Below are positions 1 through 5,640 of a DNA stretch of 6,555 bases, one piece after another (position 1 is the stretch's first letter; every line of letters begins with the position of its first letter). Source of the DNA: Peptococcaceae bacterium (GTDB taxonomy: Bacteria > Bacillota > DSM-521 > Neomoorellales > Neomoorellaceae). The notes beneath the pieces are model-generated. The model had not been told where the DNA came from and did not search any database. It saw only the letters and a list, made by a program, of their open reading frames with translations. The stretch covers positions 695 to 7,249 of the forward strand of contig DOLC01000046.1 of the NCBI GenBank assembly GCA_003509545.1. Reading direction: 5' to 3'. Both the position numbers and the translations under genes were made by a program.

Positions 1-308
1 GCCTCCAGTTGCTGGCGGCTGGCACGCGCCTTGAGGTCGCGTAGCGTGAAGGGGGAGGTGTTGTAGAAGGCTTGACCGGCGGCCTGTCGCAGAGCAGCAT
101 CCTGGTGTACGATCCCCGCCTTGTCGAGCGAGGCCTTCATGTCGAGCACGGCCTGCTTGGTGGGCTCCAATACCGCATCCAGTCGGCGGATCACGGTCAT
201 CGGGAGAATGACGTCACGGTATTTCCCGCGCACGTAGAGGTCGCGCAACACGTCGTCGGCGATGCCCCAAATGAAATTGGTGATCCAGGTCAGTTGGCCG
301 TTTTCCAT
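1..308 (-). CDS. hsdM: Type I restriction-modification system, DNA methyltransferase subunit HsdM (N-terminal part, runs off the window)
   Basis: Only the first 102 codons are present; the gene continues past base 1. The reading frame from the ATG at 306-308 begins MENGQLTWITNFIWGIADDV and continues with LYVRGKYRDVILPMTVIRRL, then LEPTK near residue 48. This is the typical start of the HsdM N-terminal helical domain, which precedes the SAM-dependent N6-adenine methylase domain; that catalytic part lies outside the window. In the complex, HsdM pairs with the specificity subunit HsdS for host DNA methylation and with HsdR for restriction. A good ribosome binding site, GAGGAAGG at 315-322, sits 6 bases before the ATG. 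I see no convincing promoter in the spacer in front. Family assignment is from recognised sequence pattern and is fairly sure; whether hsdS and hsdR follow cannot be seen. Confidence 0.88.
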   Translation of the reverse strand, partial: MENGQLTWITNFIWGIADDVLRDLYVRGKYRDVILPMTVIRRLDAVLEPTKQAVLDMKASLDKAGIVHQDAALRQAAGQAFYNTSPFTLRDLKARASRQQLE

Positions 309-644
309 GTTAAACCTTCCTCACAATTTGTTTTATTCGCCAATCGCCGCCACTTTTCCTGCCGAAGCCCTTACAGCGTCAACCGGCTCTTCTTCCCCAT
401 TTTCTCAGCCGGCGTTCGCACTCGGCGCGCGGCACAAGTGATCGTCGTCAACCCCATAAGGACGGGAACTGAGCCGGCCAAGTCTTTGGGCTCTTGTGGG
501 GTAGTCGGATGTTTTTGAGCTTTAGAGGGCGAAAAGTAGAACTGGAGCTAGTGTAGCCTTCCACAGGGAAGGGCTACAATATCTTGAGACGGACACAGTG
601 GGGGATAGACGGGGAAGCTGTGCTGCAAAGGAAGGCGGAGCGGG
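309..644. other. Spacer between hsdM and the 81-residue gene
   Basis: These 336 bases hold no gene I can support. They contain the hsdM ribosome binding site (315-322), a stem-loop at 552-578, and a minus-strand frame open from 547 to a TAA at 371-373. That open stretch has one ATG, at 455-457, which would give 28 residues without a clear ribosome binding site. No good -35/-10 pair for hsdM was found, so its promoter is either weak, not of the sigma-A type, or upstream of the 81-residue gene. Confidence 0.5.
552..578 (-). terminator. Stem-loop behind the 81-residue gene, possible terminator
   Basis: TGTAGCCTTCC (552-562) is complementary to GGAAGGGCTACA (567-578) apart from one extra G, giving 11 base pairs around the loop ACAG. 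It lies about 66 bases after the stop of the 81-residue gene and about 240 bases before hsdM. Neither side shows a real T tract (on the minus strand the next bases are CTAGCTCC), so an intrinsic terminator is only one reading. A protein-binding palindrome controlling hsdM is another. Confidence 0.3.
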
Positions 645-890
645 TTAGTTCAGGGAGCGCAAGAGGGCCTTGTAGTGCTCGGGGTTGGCGCAGATTTTTT
701 CTACGGCCTTTTTTACGGCCGCCGTATCGTAACCCAGGTATTCCGCCAAGTCTTCAAACCACGCCGAATCGAAAAAGGTCTTGGCGCTATGCCAATAGGG
801 TGAACTTTCGTCTTTATATATTAAGTCCAGGACCGCCCGGTAAATGATGCTGGCCGCCAGCTGTTTGACGGTTGCGGGGTCCATGATCAT
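645..890 (-). CDS. Small hypothetical protein, 81 residues
   Basis: I do not recognise the family. The protein begins MIMDPATVKQLAASIIYRAV, is soluble-looking and mostly helical, has a cluster of aromatic and acidic residues (PYWHSAKTFFDSAWFEDLAEYL, residues about 31-52) and a second amphipathic helix (AAVKKAVEKI, about 57-66). It has no signal peptide or membrane segment. From memory, the pattern IIYRAV...FF.S.WFE.L...LG.D resembles small hypothetical proteins of Firmicute phages and prophages, but this is unchecked. The ATG at 888-890 is chosen because GAGGTGG (896-902) precedes it by 5 bases and a promoter lies just upstream. A longer frame to 965 would run back through that promoter and into the hairpin. 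It appears to be a single-gene unit between the structured element and hsdM. Confidence 0.7.
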   Translation of the reverse strand: MIMDPATVKQLAASIIYRAVLDLIYKDESSPYWHSAKTFFDSAWFEDLAEYLGYDTAAVKKAVEKICANPEHYKALLRSLN

Positions 891-908
891 GTTGACCACC
901 TCTAAATT

Positions 909-938
909 AATATAGCACAAGGGACGGCACCCTGGCAA
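909..938 (-). promoter_or_regulatory. Sigma-A-type promoter of the 81-residue gene
   Basis: On the minus strand TTGCCA (933-938) is followed after 18 bases by TATATT (909-914), preceded by TGC, making an extended -10 box. Transcription would start about 901-903, right at the ribosome binding site of the 81-residue gene, leaving an untranslated leader of only about 11-14 bases. The -35 box touches the foot of the long hairpin at 940-1226. Confidence 0.6.
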
Positions 939-939
939 T

Positions 940-1226
940 TTCCAAGGGCCCTGACGTCTCCCCACTTTTCAGCCTGCTTTGGCTTACGCTCGCTCCGGAA
1001 ACCCTCGCGGGCCAAACTATCGCTCGGCCTCAAGCTCCGGCGGACTTCCCAGCAAATTCGACCTCCTGTCTCAGTTGCTGGCCGCAGGTCTCTCATGCCC
1101 TCGGGTCCGCCTCCGCTTTCGGCCTCGTTAAGTTTGGCTACCGCTCGGCCTTAGTCGCTCGCTTTCAAGCCAAAGCATGGCCACCATGGCGAAAACTGGA
1201 GATACCTCAGCCAAGGGCCCAAGAAA
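940..1226 (-). ncRNA. Candidate structured RNA: long rod-like imperfect hairpin of unknown family
   Basis: By hand-folding, the minus-strand sequence pairs almost end to end (roughly 95 base pairs). Main helices, outside to inside: 1215-1220 with 946-951; 1188-1209 with 952-974 (three purine-purine mismatches, one bulge); 1167-1177 with 975-985 (11 perfect pairs); 1141-1144 with 1007-1010; 1131-1138 with 1011-1018 (8 perfect pairs); 1121-1124 with 1026-1029; 1115-1118 with 1032-1035; 1105-1111 with 1039-1045 (7 perfect pairs). The tip is a three-way junction with a hairpin at 1082-1104 and another at 1049-1081. Helices are separated by small symmetric loops that are 5'-GA-3' facing 5'-GA-3'. 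These suit minus-strand RNA but would be unpaired T-C on the other strand. No long frame with a plausible start lies here. No clear promoter of its own is seen, so it may be the 3' part of the lysE-type transcript or be processed from it. It does not match 6S, SRP, tmRNA, RNase P or T-box features I know. A decayed palindromic mobile element is the main alternative. Confidence 0.5.
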
Positions 1227-1256
1227 GGCTGACGGGTCCCGGAAGATTAAGTAAAA

Positions 1257-1928
1257 TCAGGGTGCGTTGCCGCCGAGGCCCCAGAAGGTGAAGGAGCCCC
1301 CCAGGAAAATAAGGAACAGGCCGCAAACCGCCAGTATTCCCCGGTAGACCGGGGGCTTTACCCACTGCCGGCCTTTGGAGACCGCTGCCGCCACTAGACT
1401 ATACCAGACCAGGTCGGACAGGATGTGCCCGCTGAAGAAGCTTACCAGGCCGGGCACGCCGTGCTTCAAGGATAAGACTATGTAACCCAAACCCACCGTG
1501 GCCCACCATAGGGTCCAGTAGGGATTGGATAGGCTGACCAGGATTCCGGCCAGGACCGGGTGCATGTACTTGGGAGGTGAAGAACCGGTTTCGCCTGGGG
1601 CTTCTCCCCGGGCGGGATCTACCCTTAACTCCACCCGCCCGTGCCAGGCGTCCCGGACTATCCCCCAACCCATGTATATCAGGAATACCCCGCCTATCAC
1701 GGCAATGGTTTTGGCTACCGGACCCGCAGCCAAAAAGGACCCCAACCCCATGGCCAGGGCGACTACCAGCACACCCTCCAGAATACCGTGGCCCACGACC
1801 AGAAGGGGTCCGGCCGCAAAACCCCGGCGGGCCGCCTCGCCAATGGTCACCGTCAGAAGGGGGCCGGGCATCATGGCCCCGGAAAGCCCCACCGTAAAAG
1901 CCGTCAAAAAAATAGCCCCCAGTGGCAC
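1257..1928 (-). CDS. LysE/RhtB family exporter
   Basis: A 223-residue inner-membrane protein of the LysE translocator family, which exports amino acids or other small molecules using ion gradients. About six hydrophobic segments are visible (residues about 4-25, 40-62, 70-92, 123-150, 156-184, 196-218). A polar, Pro/Gly-rich loop lies at 97-122, between the third and fourth segments, as usual for the family. The family signature near the N-terminus, GAMMPGPLLTVTI (17-29), is intact, and SNPY (134-137) is the conserved motif of the second half. Length is normal. The start is GTG at 1926-1928, with a GGGGAGGGG ribosome binding site ending about 8 bases before it. It follows metK by 177 bases, probably as a separate unit. 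The substrate cannot be told from sequence; export of methionine or a related amino acid is a guess from the metK neighbour only. Confidence 0.85.
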   Translation of the reverse strand: MPLGAIFLTAFTVGLSGAMMPGPLLTVTIGEAARRGFAAGPLLVVGHGILEGVLVVALAMGLGSFLAAGPVAKTIAVIGGVFLIYMGWGIVRDAWHGRVELRVDPARGEAPGETGSSPPKYMHPVLAGILVSLSNPYWTLWWATVGLGYIVLSLKHGVPGLVSFFSGHILSDLVWYSLVAAAVSKGRQWVKPPVYRGILAVCGLFLIFLGGSFTFWGLGGNAP

Positions 1929-2066
1929 TGAAGAACCCCTCCCCTGCGGCTTCCGGGAAAATAGGGCGGCTACGAAAACCGGCCTTCGGCAACTCCCCGA
2001 GGCCTTCGCAGCCGCCCCCCTTTCGCCGCCTCCCGTCCTACCGGTATTCTTCTTACTTTACAGCGC

Positions 2067-2086
2067 CCGCCACCCTTGGGCGACGG
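2067..2086 (-). terminator. GC-rich stem-loop behind metK, possible terminator
   Basis: About 20 bases after the metK stop, GCCGTCGCC (minus strand, 2086-2078) pairs with GGTGGCGGGC (2075-2066). The stem has 8-9 pairs, including two G-T, around the loop CAAG (2078-2075). The place is right for ending the operon transcript, but the following bases (GCTGTAAAG) contain no T run, so termination is not assured. Confidence 0.35.
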
Positions 2087-2105
2087 CCCTTCTCAGTACT
2101 CCGCC

Positions 2106-3293
2106 TCAAATTCCCGCCGCCGCGCGCAGGGCTTCCACCTTGTCCAGGCGTTCCCACGGAAGGTCCAAATCCTCCCGGCCGAAATGCCCGTACACCGAAA
2201 CGGGCCGGTAAATGGGACGGCGCAGGCCCAAATCGCGAATAATGGCCCCCGGCCTTAAGTCGAAGTGCTCTTTGATTATCTCTACCAGCCGGTCGTCGGG
2301 CAGGACTCCTGTTCCGAAGGTGTCGATGCTAATGGAAACGGGACGGGCAACCCCTATGGCGTAGGCCACCTGCACCTCACAGCGTTCGGCCAGCCCGGCG
2401 GCCACGATGTTCTTGGCCACATACCGGGCGGCGTAGGACCCGGACCGGTCTACTTTGGTAGCGTCCTTTCCCGAGAGGGCTCCGCCGCCATGCCGGGCCA
2501 TCCCGCCGTAGGTGTCTACAATGATCTTTCGCCCCGTTAGCCCGGTATCTCCCTGGGGTCCTCCTATAACGAAACGACCTGTGGGGTTGATAAAGTACCT
2601 GGTGTTTTTGTCCAGCATTTCTCCGGGAATGACCTTATAGATTACTTCGTGCAGTATTCCTTCCCTCAAGTCTTCCAGGTCTATGTCCGGGCGGTGCTGG
2701 GCGGAGATGACCACGGTATCGACCCGTACCGGCCTGTCCCCGTCGTACTCTACCGTGACCTGGGATTTCCCGTCCGGCCGCAAGTAGGGCAGGATGCGCT
2801 CCTTGCGAACCTCGGCCAGCCTGCGGGTCAATTTGTGGGCCAGGGAAATGGGGAGGGGCATCAGTTCGGGCGTCTCTTTAGTGGCGTATCCGAACATCAT
2901 ACCCTGGTCTCCAGCCCCTAGAGTGGCCGCTTCATCCTCCTCCAGTCCCGCCCGCTTCTCCCACGCCTCGTCGACGCCCATGGCAATGTCGGGAGACTGT
3001 TCGTCGATGGAAGTAACCACCGCACAGGTGTCGCCGTCGAAGCCGAATTTGGCGCGGGTGTAGCCTATATCCCTTACCGTATCCCGTACTATCCGGGGGA
3101 TGTCCACATAGCAATCGGTCGTTATCTGTCCGGCCACCAAGACCAAACCGGTACTCACCAGGACTTCGCAGGCCACGCGGGCCCAGGGGTCCTTTTCCAG
3201 TATGGCATCCAGGACTGTATCGGCAATGCGGTCGGCCATTTTATCGGGATGGCCCTCGGTGACGGACTCCGAAGTAAAAAGTCTGCGTCCCAA
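2106..3293 (-). CDS. metK: S-adenosylmethionine synthetase (methionine adenosyltransferase)
   Basis: Makes S-adenosylmethionine from ATP and L-methionine, releasing phosphate and pyrophosphate; a cytoplasmic enzyme. The 395-residue length is normal. Hallmarks: SESVTEGHPDK (8-18), with the catalytic His15 and the metal-binding Asp17; the GAGDQGMMFGYA signature (126-137); and the glycine-rich phosphate loop GGGALSGKDATKVDRS (269-284), where Ala replaces the usual Pro of GKDPTKVDRS, a mild change. The start is TTG at 3291-3293, supported by the RLFTSES N-terminus and by AGGAG (3301-3305) 7 bases before it; no ATG or GTG in frame is better placed. It lies 18 bases after coaBC and is last in the operon. 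Many Firmicutes control metK by a SAM riboswitch, but the gap here is too short for one, so control must come from the operon promoter or from the protein level. Confidence 0.97.
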   Translation of the reverse strand: MGRRLFTSESVTEGHPDKMADRIADTVLDAILEKDPWARVACEVLVSTGLVLVAGQITTDCYVDIPRIVRDTVRDIGYTRAKFGFDGDTCAVVTSIDEQSPDIAMGVDEAWEKRAGLEEDEAATLGAGDQGMMFGYATKETPELMPLPISLAHKLTRRLAEVRKERILPYLRPDGKSQVTVEYDGDRPVRVDTVVISAQHRPDIDLEDLREGILHEVIYKVIPGEMLDKNTRYFINPTGRFVIGGPQGDTGLTGRKIIVDTYGGMARHGGGALSGKDATKVDRSGSYAARYVAKNIVAAGLAERCEVQVAYAIGVARPVSISIDTFGTGVLPDDRLVEIIKEHFDLRPGAIIRDLGLRRPIYRPVSVYGHFGREDLDLPWERLDKVEALRAAAGI

Positions 3294-3311
3294 GTTGTCA
3301 CTCCTCCCTCT

Positions 3312-4550
3312 TTAAAGTCCCGTTGACTCGGCGAAGGCCGGTAGGGTCTTCACGGCGTCCAGAATGCGGTGGGCTACTTCCGGTTTAGGCAGCAGGGGCA
3401 ACTCATCCCGGCGGCCGTCGGGATAGAGTAAAGTAACCTGGTTGGTATCGCTGCCGAAACCCGCCCCCTCCCGGGTAACATCGTTGACCACCATTAGGTC
3501 TGCCTTCTTGGCCTTCATTTTTTGAGCCCCTTGTTCCAGGGCCCGGCCGGTTTCCGCCGCGAAACCCACCAGGATTTGTTTTTCTTTTCTCCTGCCCAGT
3601 TCGGCCAGGATGTCCACCGTGGGCTCCAGGGTAACGGTAAGGACCTCCTGGTCGCCCTTTTTTATCTTTTCCGCAGCCGGACGGGACGGGCGGAAATCCG
3701 CCACCGCGGCCGCCTTGATGACCACGTCCACCTGGGGAAAGAGGCCCAGCACCTCCCGGGCCATTTCGGCGGCCGTCTCTACCCGGCGGAGGTCGATCCC
3801 CCATGGCGGCTCGACCTCCGTGGCCGTAGTGACCAGAATAACTCTGGCACCCCTTTCCCATGCCGCCCGGGCCAGGGCGTAGCCCATTTTCCCGGAGCTC
3901 CGGTTGGTCAGGCAGCGAACCGGGTCCAGCGGCTCCCTGGTGCCGCCGGCGGTAACGAGCACCGTCCGGCCGGCAAAATCCTGGGGAGACAGCGCCCGGC
4001 GCACCTCCGCCATGATCGCCGTCAGCGGGGCCAGCCGGCCCTTGCCCCGGGCGCCGCAGGCCAAGACTCCCTCTTCCGGCTCGATAATCCCCCAGCCCCT
4101 CTTTTTCAGGAGGGCCAGGTTGTCCTGAACTACCTCCTTGGCATACATGTTGGCGTTCATGGCCGGGGCCAGCAAGGACGGGCAGGTGACCGCCAGGGCC
4201 GTGGTGGTAAGCAAATCGTCGGCTATGCCGGCGGCCAGCTTGCCGATGATATTAGCCGTGGCCGGGGCGATTAACAGTAAATCCGCCCCTTCCGCCGCTT
4301 CGATATGGATCAGGGGGTTCCTGCCCGCAGAATCAAAGGTGTCCGTAAGGACGGGGTTGCCGGACAGGGTACTCAAGGTAAGGGGGGTGATGAATTCCCG
4401 GCCTGCCCGCGTCATGATGACCTGCACCCGGGCCCCTTCTTTTACCAGCATCCTGCACAGGTCGGCCGCCTTGTAAGCTGCTATCCCCCCGCAGACGCCC
4501 AGGAGGATCTTTTTTCCCTGCAAGGCGTTCACGGCTTTTTCCGGCCCCAT
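3312..4550 (-). CDS. coaBC: Bifunctional phosphopantothenoylcysteine decarboxylase / phosphopantothenate-cysteine ligase
   Basis: Carries out two consecutive steps of coenzyme A synthesis: ligation of cysteine to 4'-phosphopantothenate (C-terminal CoaB domain), then FMN-dependent decarboxylation to 4'-phosphopantetheine (N-terminal CoaC domain). Seen in the 412 residues: flavoprotein start KILLGVCGGIAAYKAADL (14-31), catalytic His82 in LIHIEAAEGADLLLIAPATAN, PAMN (129-132) and the catalytic Cys165 in GVLACGARGKGRL. Then comes the CoaB domain: VTAGGTREPLDPVR (199-212), NRSSGKMG (216-223), KAAAVADFRP (279-288) and KIKK (295-298). Both halves look complete. The start is uncertain. ATG at 4548-4550 overlaps rpoZ by 22 bases and has no good ribosome binding site. 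GTG at 4530-4532 forms a GTGA overlap with the rpoZ stop and gives the more usual N-terminus MNALQGKKI. Either way it is translationally coupled to rpoZ. Confidence 0.96.
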   Translation of the reverse strand: MGPEKAVNALQGKKILLGVCGGIAAYKAADLCRMLVKEGARVQVIMTRAGREFITPLTLSTLSGNPVLTDTFDSAGRNPLIHIEAAEGADLLLIAPATANIIGKLAAGIADDLLTTTALAVTCPSLLAPAMNANMYAKEVVQDNLALLKKRGWGIIEPEEGVLACGARGKGRLAPLTAIMAEVRRALSPQDFAGRTVLVTAGGTREPLDPVRCLTNRSSGKMGYALARAAWERGARVILVTTATEVEPPWGIDLRRVETAAEMAREVLGLFPQVDVVIKAAAVADFRPSRPAAEKIKKGDQEVLTVTLEPTVDILAELGRRKEKQILVGFAAETGRALEQGAQKMKAKKADLMVVNDVTREGAGFGSDTNQVTLLYPDGRRDELPLLPKPEVAHRILDAVKTLPAFAESTGL

Positions 4551-4732
4551 TCCACTTGCAATTTGCCCTGGGCGATTTCTTGCAGGGCCACGGTTACCGC
4601 CTTGGTGCCCTTGGGATACTGATTCTCGAGTTTTTCCTGGGAAAGCATCCGGGCCCTTTTGGCGGCTAGGACGGCCAGAGCGTACTTGCTGTTTACCTGC
4701 CGCAGCAGCTCATCGATGGACGGGCGGTTCAT
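4529..4732 (-). CDS. rpoZ: DNA-directed RNA polymerase omega subunit
   Basis: Small subunit that clamps onto the beta-prime subunit and helps assemble RNA polymerase. The 67 residues begin MNRPSIDELL and carry the omega core: NSKYALAVLAAKRAR (14-28) and KAVTVALQEIAQGKL (44-58), with a short basic tail. Length is normal for Firmicutes. Its ATG at 4730-4732 shares an ATGA overlap with the gmk stop, and a near-perfect ribosome binding site, TAAGGAGG, lies about 10 bases upstream inside the end of gmk. This strong site probably gives rpoZ its own translation rate within the operon transcript. Its neighbours gmk and coaBC are the standard ones. Confidence 0.94.
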   Translation of the reverse strand: MNRPSIDELLRQVNSKYALAVLAAKRARMLSQEKLENQYPKGTKAVTVALQEIAQGKLQVEWGRKKP

Positions 4733-5349
4733 GTTGTTTGCGCCTCCTTATGCCAGAAGGGCTGTTGCCAGTGTGTCTTGAAGCGTGAGGTGCGGCACTT
4801 TTCCGCCGTGATAATAGCTTCAATCTTGGCTACGGCACTCTCCACCACGTCGTTGACCACCACGTAGTCGTAGAGATCTATTTGTCGCAGTTCCTTTTCG
4901 ACCCATCCCAGGCGGGTGGCGATTACCTCGGGGGGTTCTGTTCCCCTTTTCCTTATCCGCTCCTCGAGTTCCTCGAAGGTGGGGGGGATGACGAAAATGA
5001 AGACGCCGTCGGGGTAATGCTTCTTAACTTGGGCCGCGCCCTGGGTATCGATCTCTAAAATCATATCTCGCCCCCCGGCGAGGGCTTCCTCCACCGGACG
5101 GCGCGGGGTGCCGTAGAGGTTGCCGTAAACCTCCGCCCATTCCAAGAAGGCTCCCTCCTCAAGGAGGGCCAGGAACTCCTCGCGCTTGAGGAAGAAATAG
5201 TTTTCTCCGTCCTTCTCTCCCGGCCTGGGCGGCCTCGTAGTGGCCGAAACGGAATAGCCCAGATGGGGCAACTTCTGGCGCAGGGACCGGCAAACCGTGC
5301 CTTTCCCCGCCCCCGACGGCCCTGAAAGCACCAGCAAAAGTCCCCGCAT
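4729..5349 (-). CDS. gmk: Guanylate kinase
   Basis: Phosphorylates GMP (and dGMP) to GDP with ATP in the cytoplasm, feeding GTP and (p)ppGpp pools. The 206 residues show the P-loop GPSGAGKGT (10-18), the GMP-binding stretch VSATTRPPRPGEKDGENYFF (34-53), WAEVYGNLYGTP (71-82), LEIDTQGAAQVK (98-109), the arginine-bearing lid RIRKRGTEPPEVIATRL (131-147) and YDYVVVNDV (160-168). The last about 15 residues (RTSRFKTHWQQPFWHKEAQT) form an aromatic, basic tail that ends in the region coding for the rpoZ ribosome binding site. The ATG at 5347-5349 follows the remA stop with no gap. AGGAG lies 12 bases upstream and AAGG closer, within the end of remA, so coupled translation is likely. Confidence 0.96.
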   Translation of the reverse strand: MRGLLLVLSGPSGAGKGTVCRSLRQKLPHLGYSVSATTRPPRPGEKDGENYFFLKREEFLALLEEGAFLEWAEVYGNLYGTPRRPVEEALAGGRDMILEIDTQGAAQVKKHYPDGVFIFVIPPTFEELEERIRKRGTEPPEVIATRLGWVEKELRQIDLYDYVVVNDVVESAVAKIEAIITAEKCRTSRFKTHWQQPFWHKEAQTT

Positions 5350-5622
5350 TTAGCCTTCGGACTCCTCTGCGGAGCCCTGGGATTCCCGGGAAGTTAGGCG
5401 GTGGGCCACCGTTTCGGGCTGAACGGCGGAGAGGATAATATGATCGCTGTCGGTAATAATTACCGCGCGGGTGCGGCGCCCGTAGGTAGCATCGATCAAC
5501 ATTCCCCGGTCCCGGGCCTCCTGGATAATACGTTTTATGGGGGCCGATTCCGGGCTGACTATGGCGACGATGCGCCGCGCCGAAACAATGTTGCCAAACC
5601 CAATGTTAATGAGTTTGTCCAT
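5350..5622 (-). CDS. remA: RemA-type DNA-binding regulator (DUF370)
   Basis: In Bacillus subtilis RemA activates biofilm-matrix operons and osmoprotection genes by binding and wrapping DNA as an oligomer. The 90 residues match that protein closely over almost the whole length: KLINIGFGNIVSA (3-15), IVSPESAPIKRIIQEARDRG (21-40), LIDATYGRRTRAVI (42-55) and SDHIILSAVQPETVA (59-73). The arginines corresponding to those implicated in DNA binding (Arg17, Arg49, Arg50) are present. The last about 13 residues are a Ser/Glu-rich tail of low conservation. The ATG at 5620-5622 has a strong ribosome binding site, GGAGGAGG, in the 18-base gap after yicC. In non-biofilm Clostridia its targets are unknown; presence in this operon is the conserved Firmicutes pattern. 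Confidence 0.95.
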   Translation of the reverse strand: MDKLINIGFGNIVSARRIVAIVSPESAPIKRIIQEARDRGMLIDATYGRRTRAVIITDSDHIILSAVQPETVAHRLTSRESQGSAEESEG

Positions 5623-5640
5623 ACAGCCTCCTCCAGGGTC

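Noticed and set aside
891..965. Upstream extension of the 81-residue gene to an ATG at 963-965
   Set aside because: The added 25 codons run through the promoter and the foot of the hairpin, while the ATG at 888-890 has a well-placed ribosome binding site.
902..1096. 64-codon minus-strand frame inside the hairpin region
   Set aside because: No ribosome binding site of quality at its ATG, arginine-rich shadow-like composition, and it lies wholly within the palindromic structure and the downstream promoter.
940..1226. Identification of the hairpin as 6S RNA, SRP RNA, tmRNA, RNase P RNA, a T-box leader or an IscB/TnpB guide RNA
   Set aside because: Signature sequences of these families are not found (for example no SRP helix 8 loop sequence and no T-box motif), and no partner nuclease gene is adjacent.
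1981..2008. Two copies of GGCCTTCG at 1981-1988 and 2001-2008
   Set aside because: Only two short copies in a very GC-rich spacer; not distinguishable from chance.
1525..2211. Long plus-strand frame of 228 codons
   Set aside because: It is antisense to the transporter and the metK end, and its Pro/Arg/Ser-rich protein is typical of the reverse of a GC-rich gene.
3294..3311. Possible SAM riboswitch in front of metK
   Set aside because: The gap after coaBC is only 18 bases, and no SAM-I core elements are visible in the end of coaBC.
3522..4274. Plus-strand frame of 250 codons
   Set aside because: Antisense shadow of coaBC, with low-complexity Gly/Arg/Gln content and no family features.
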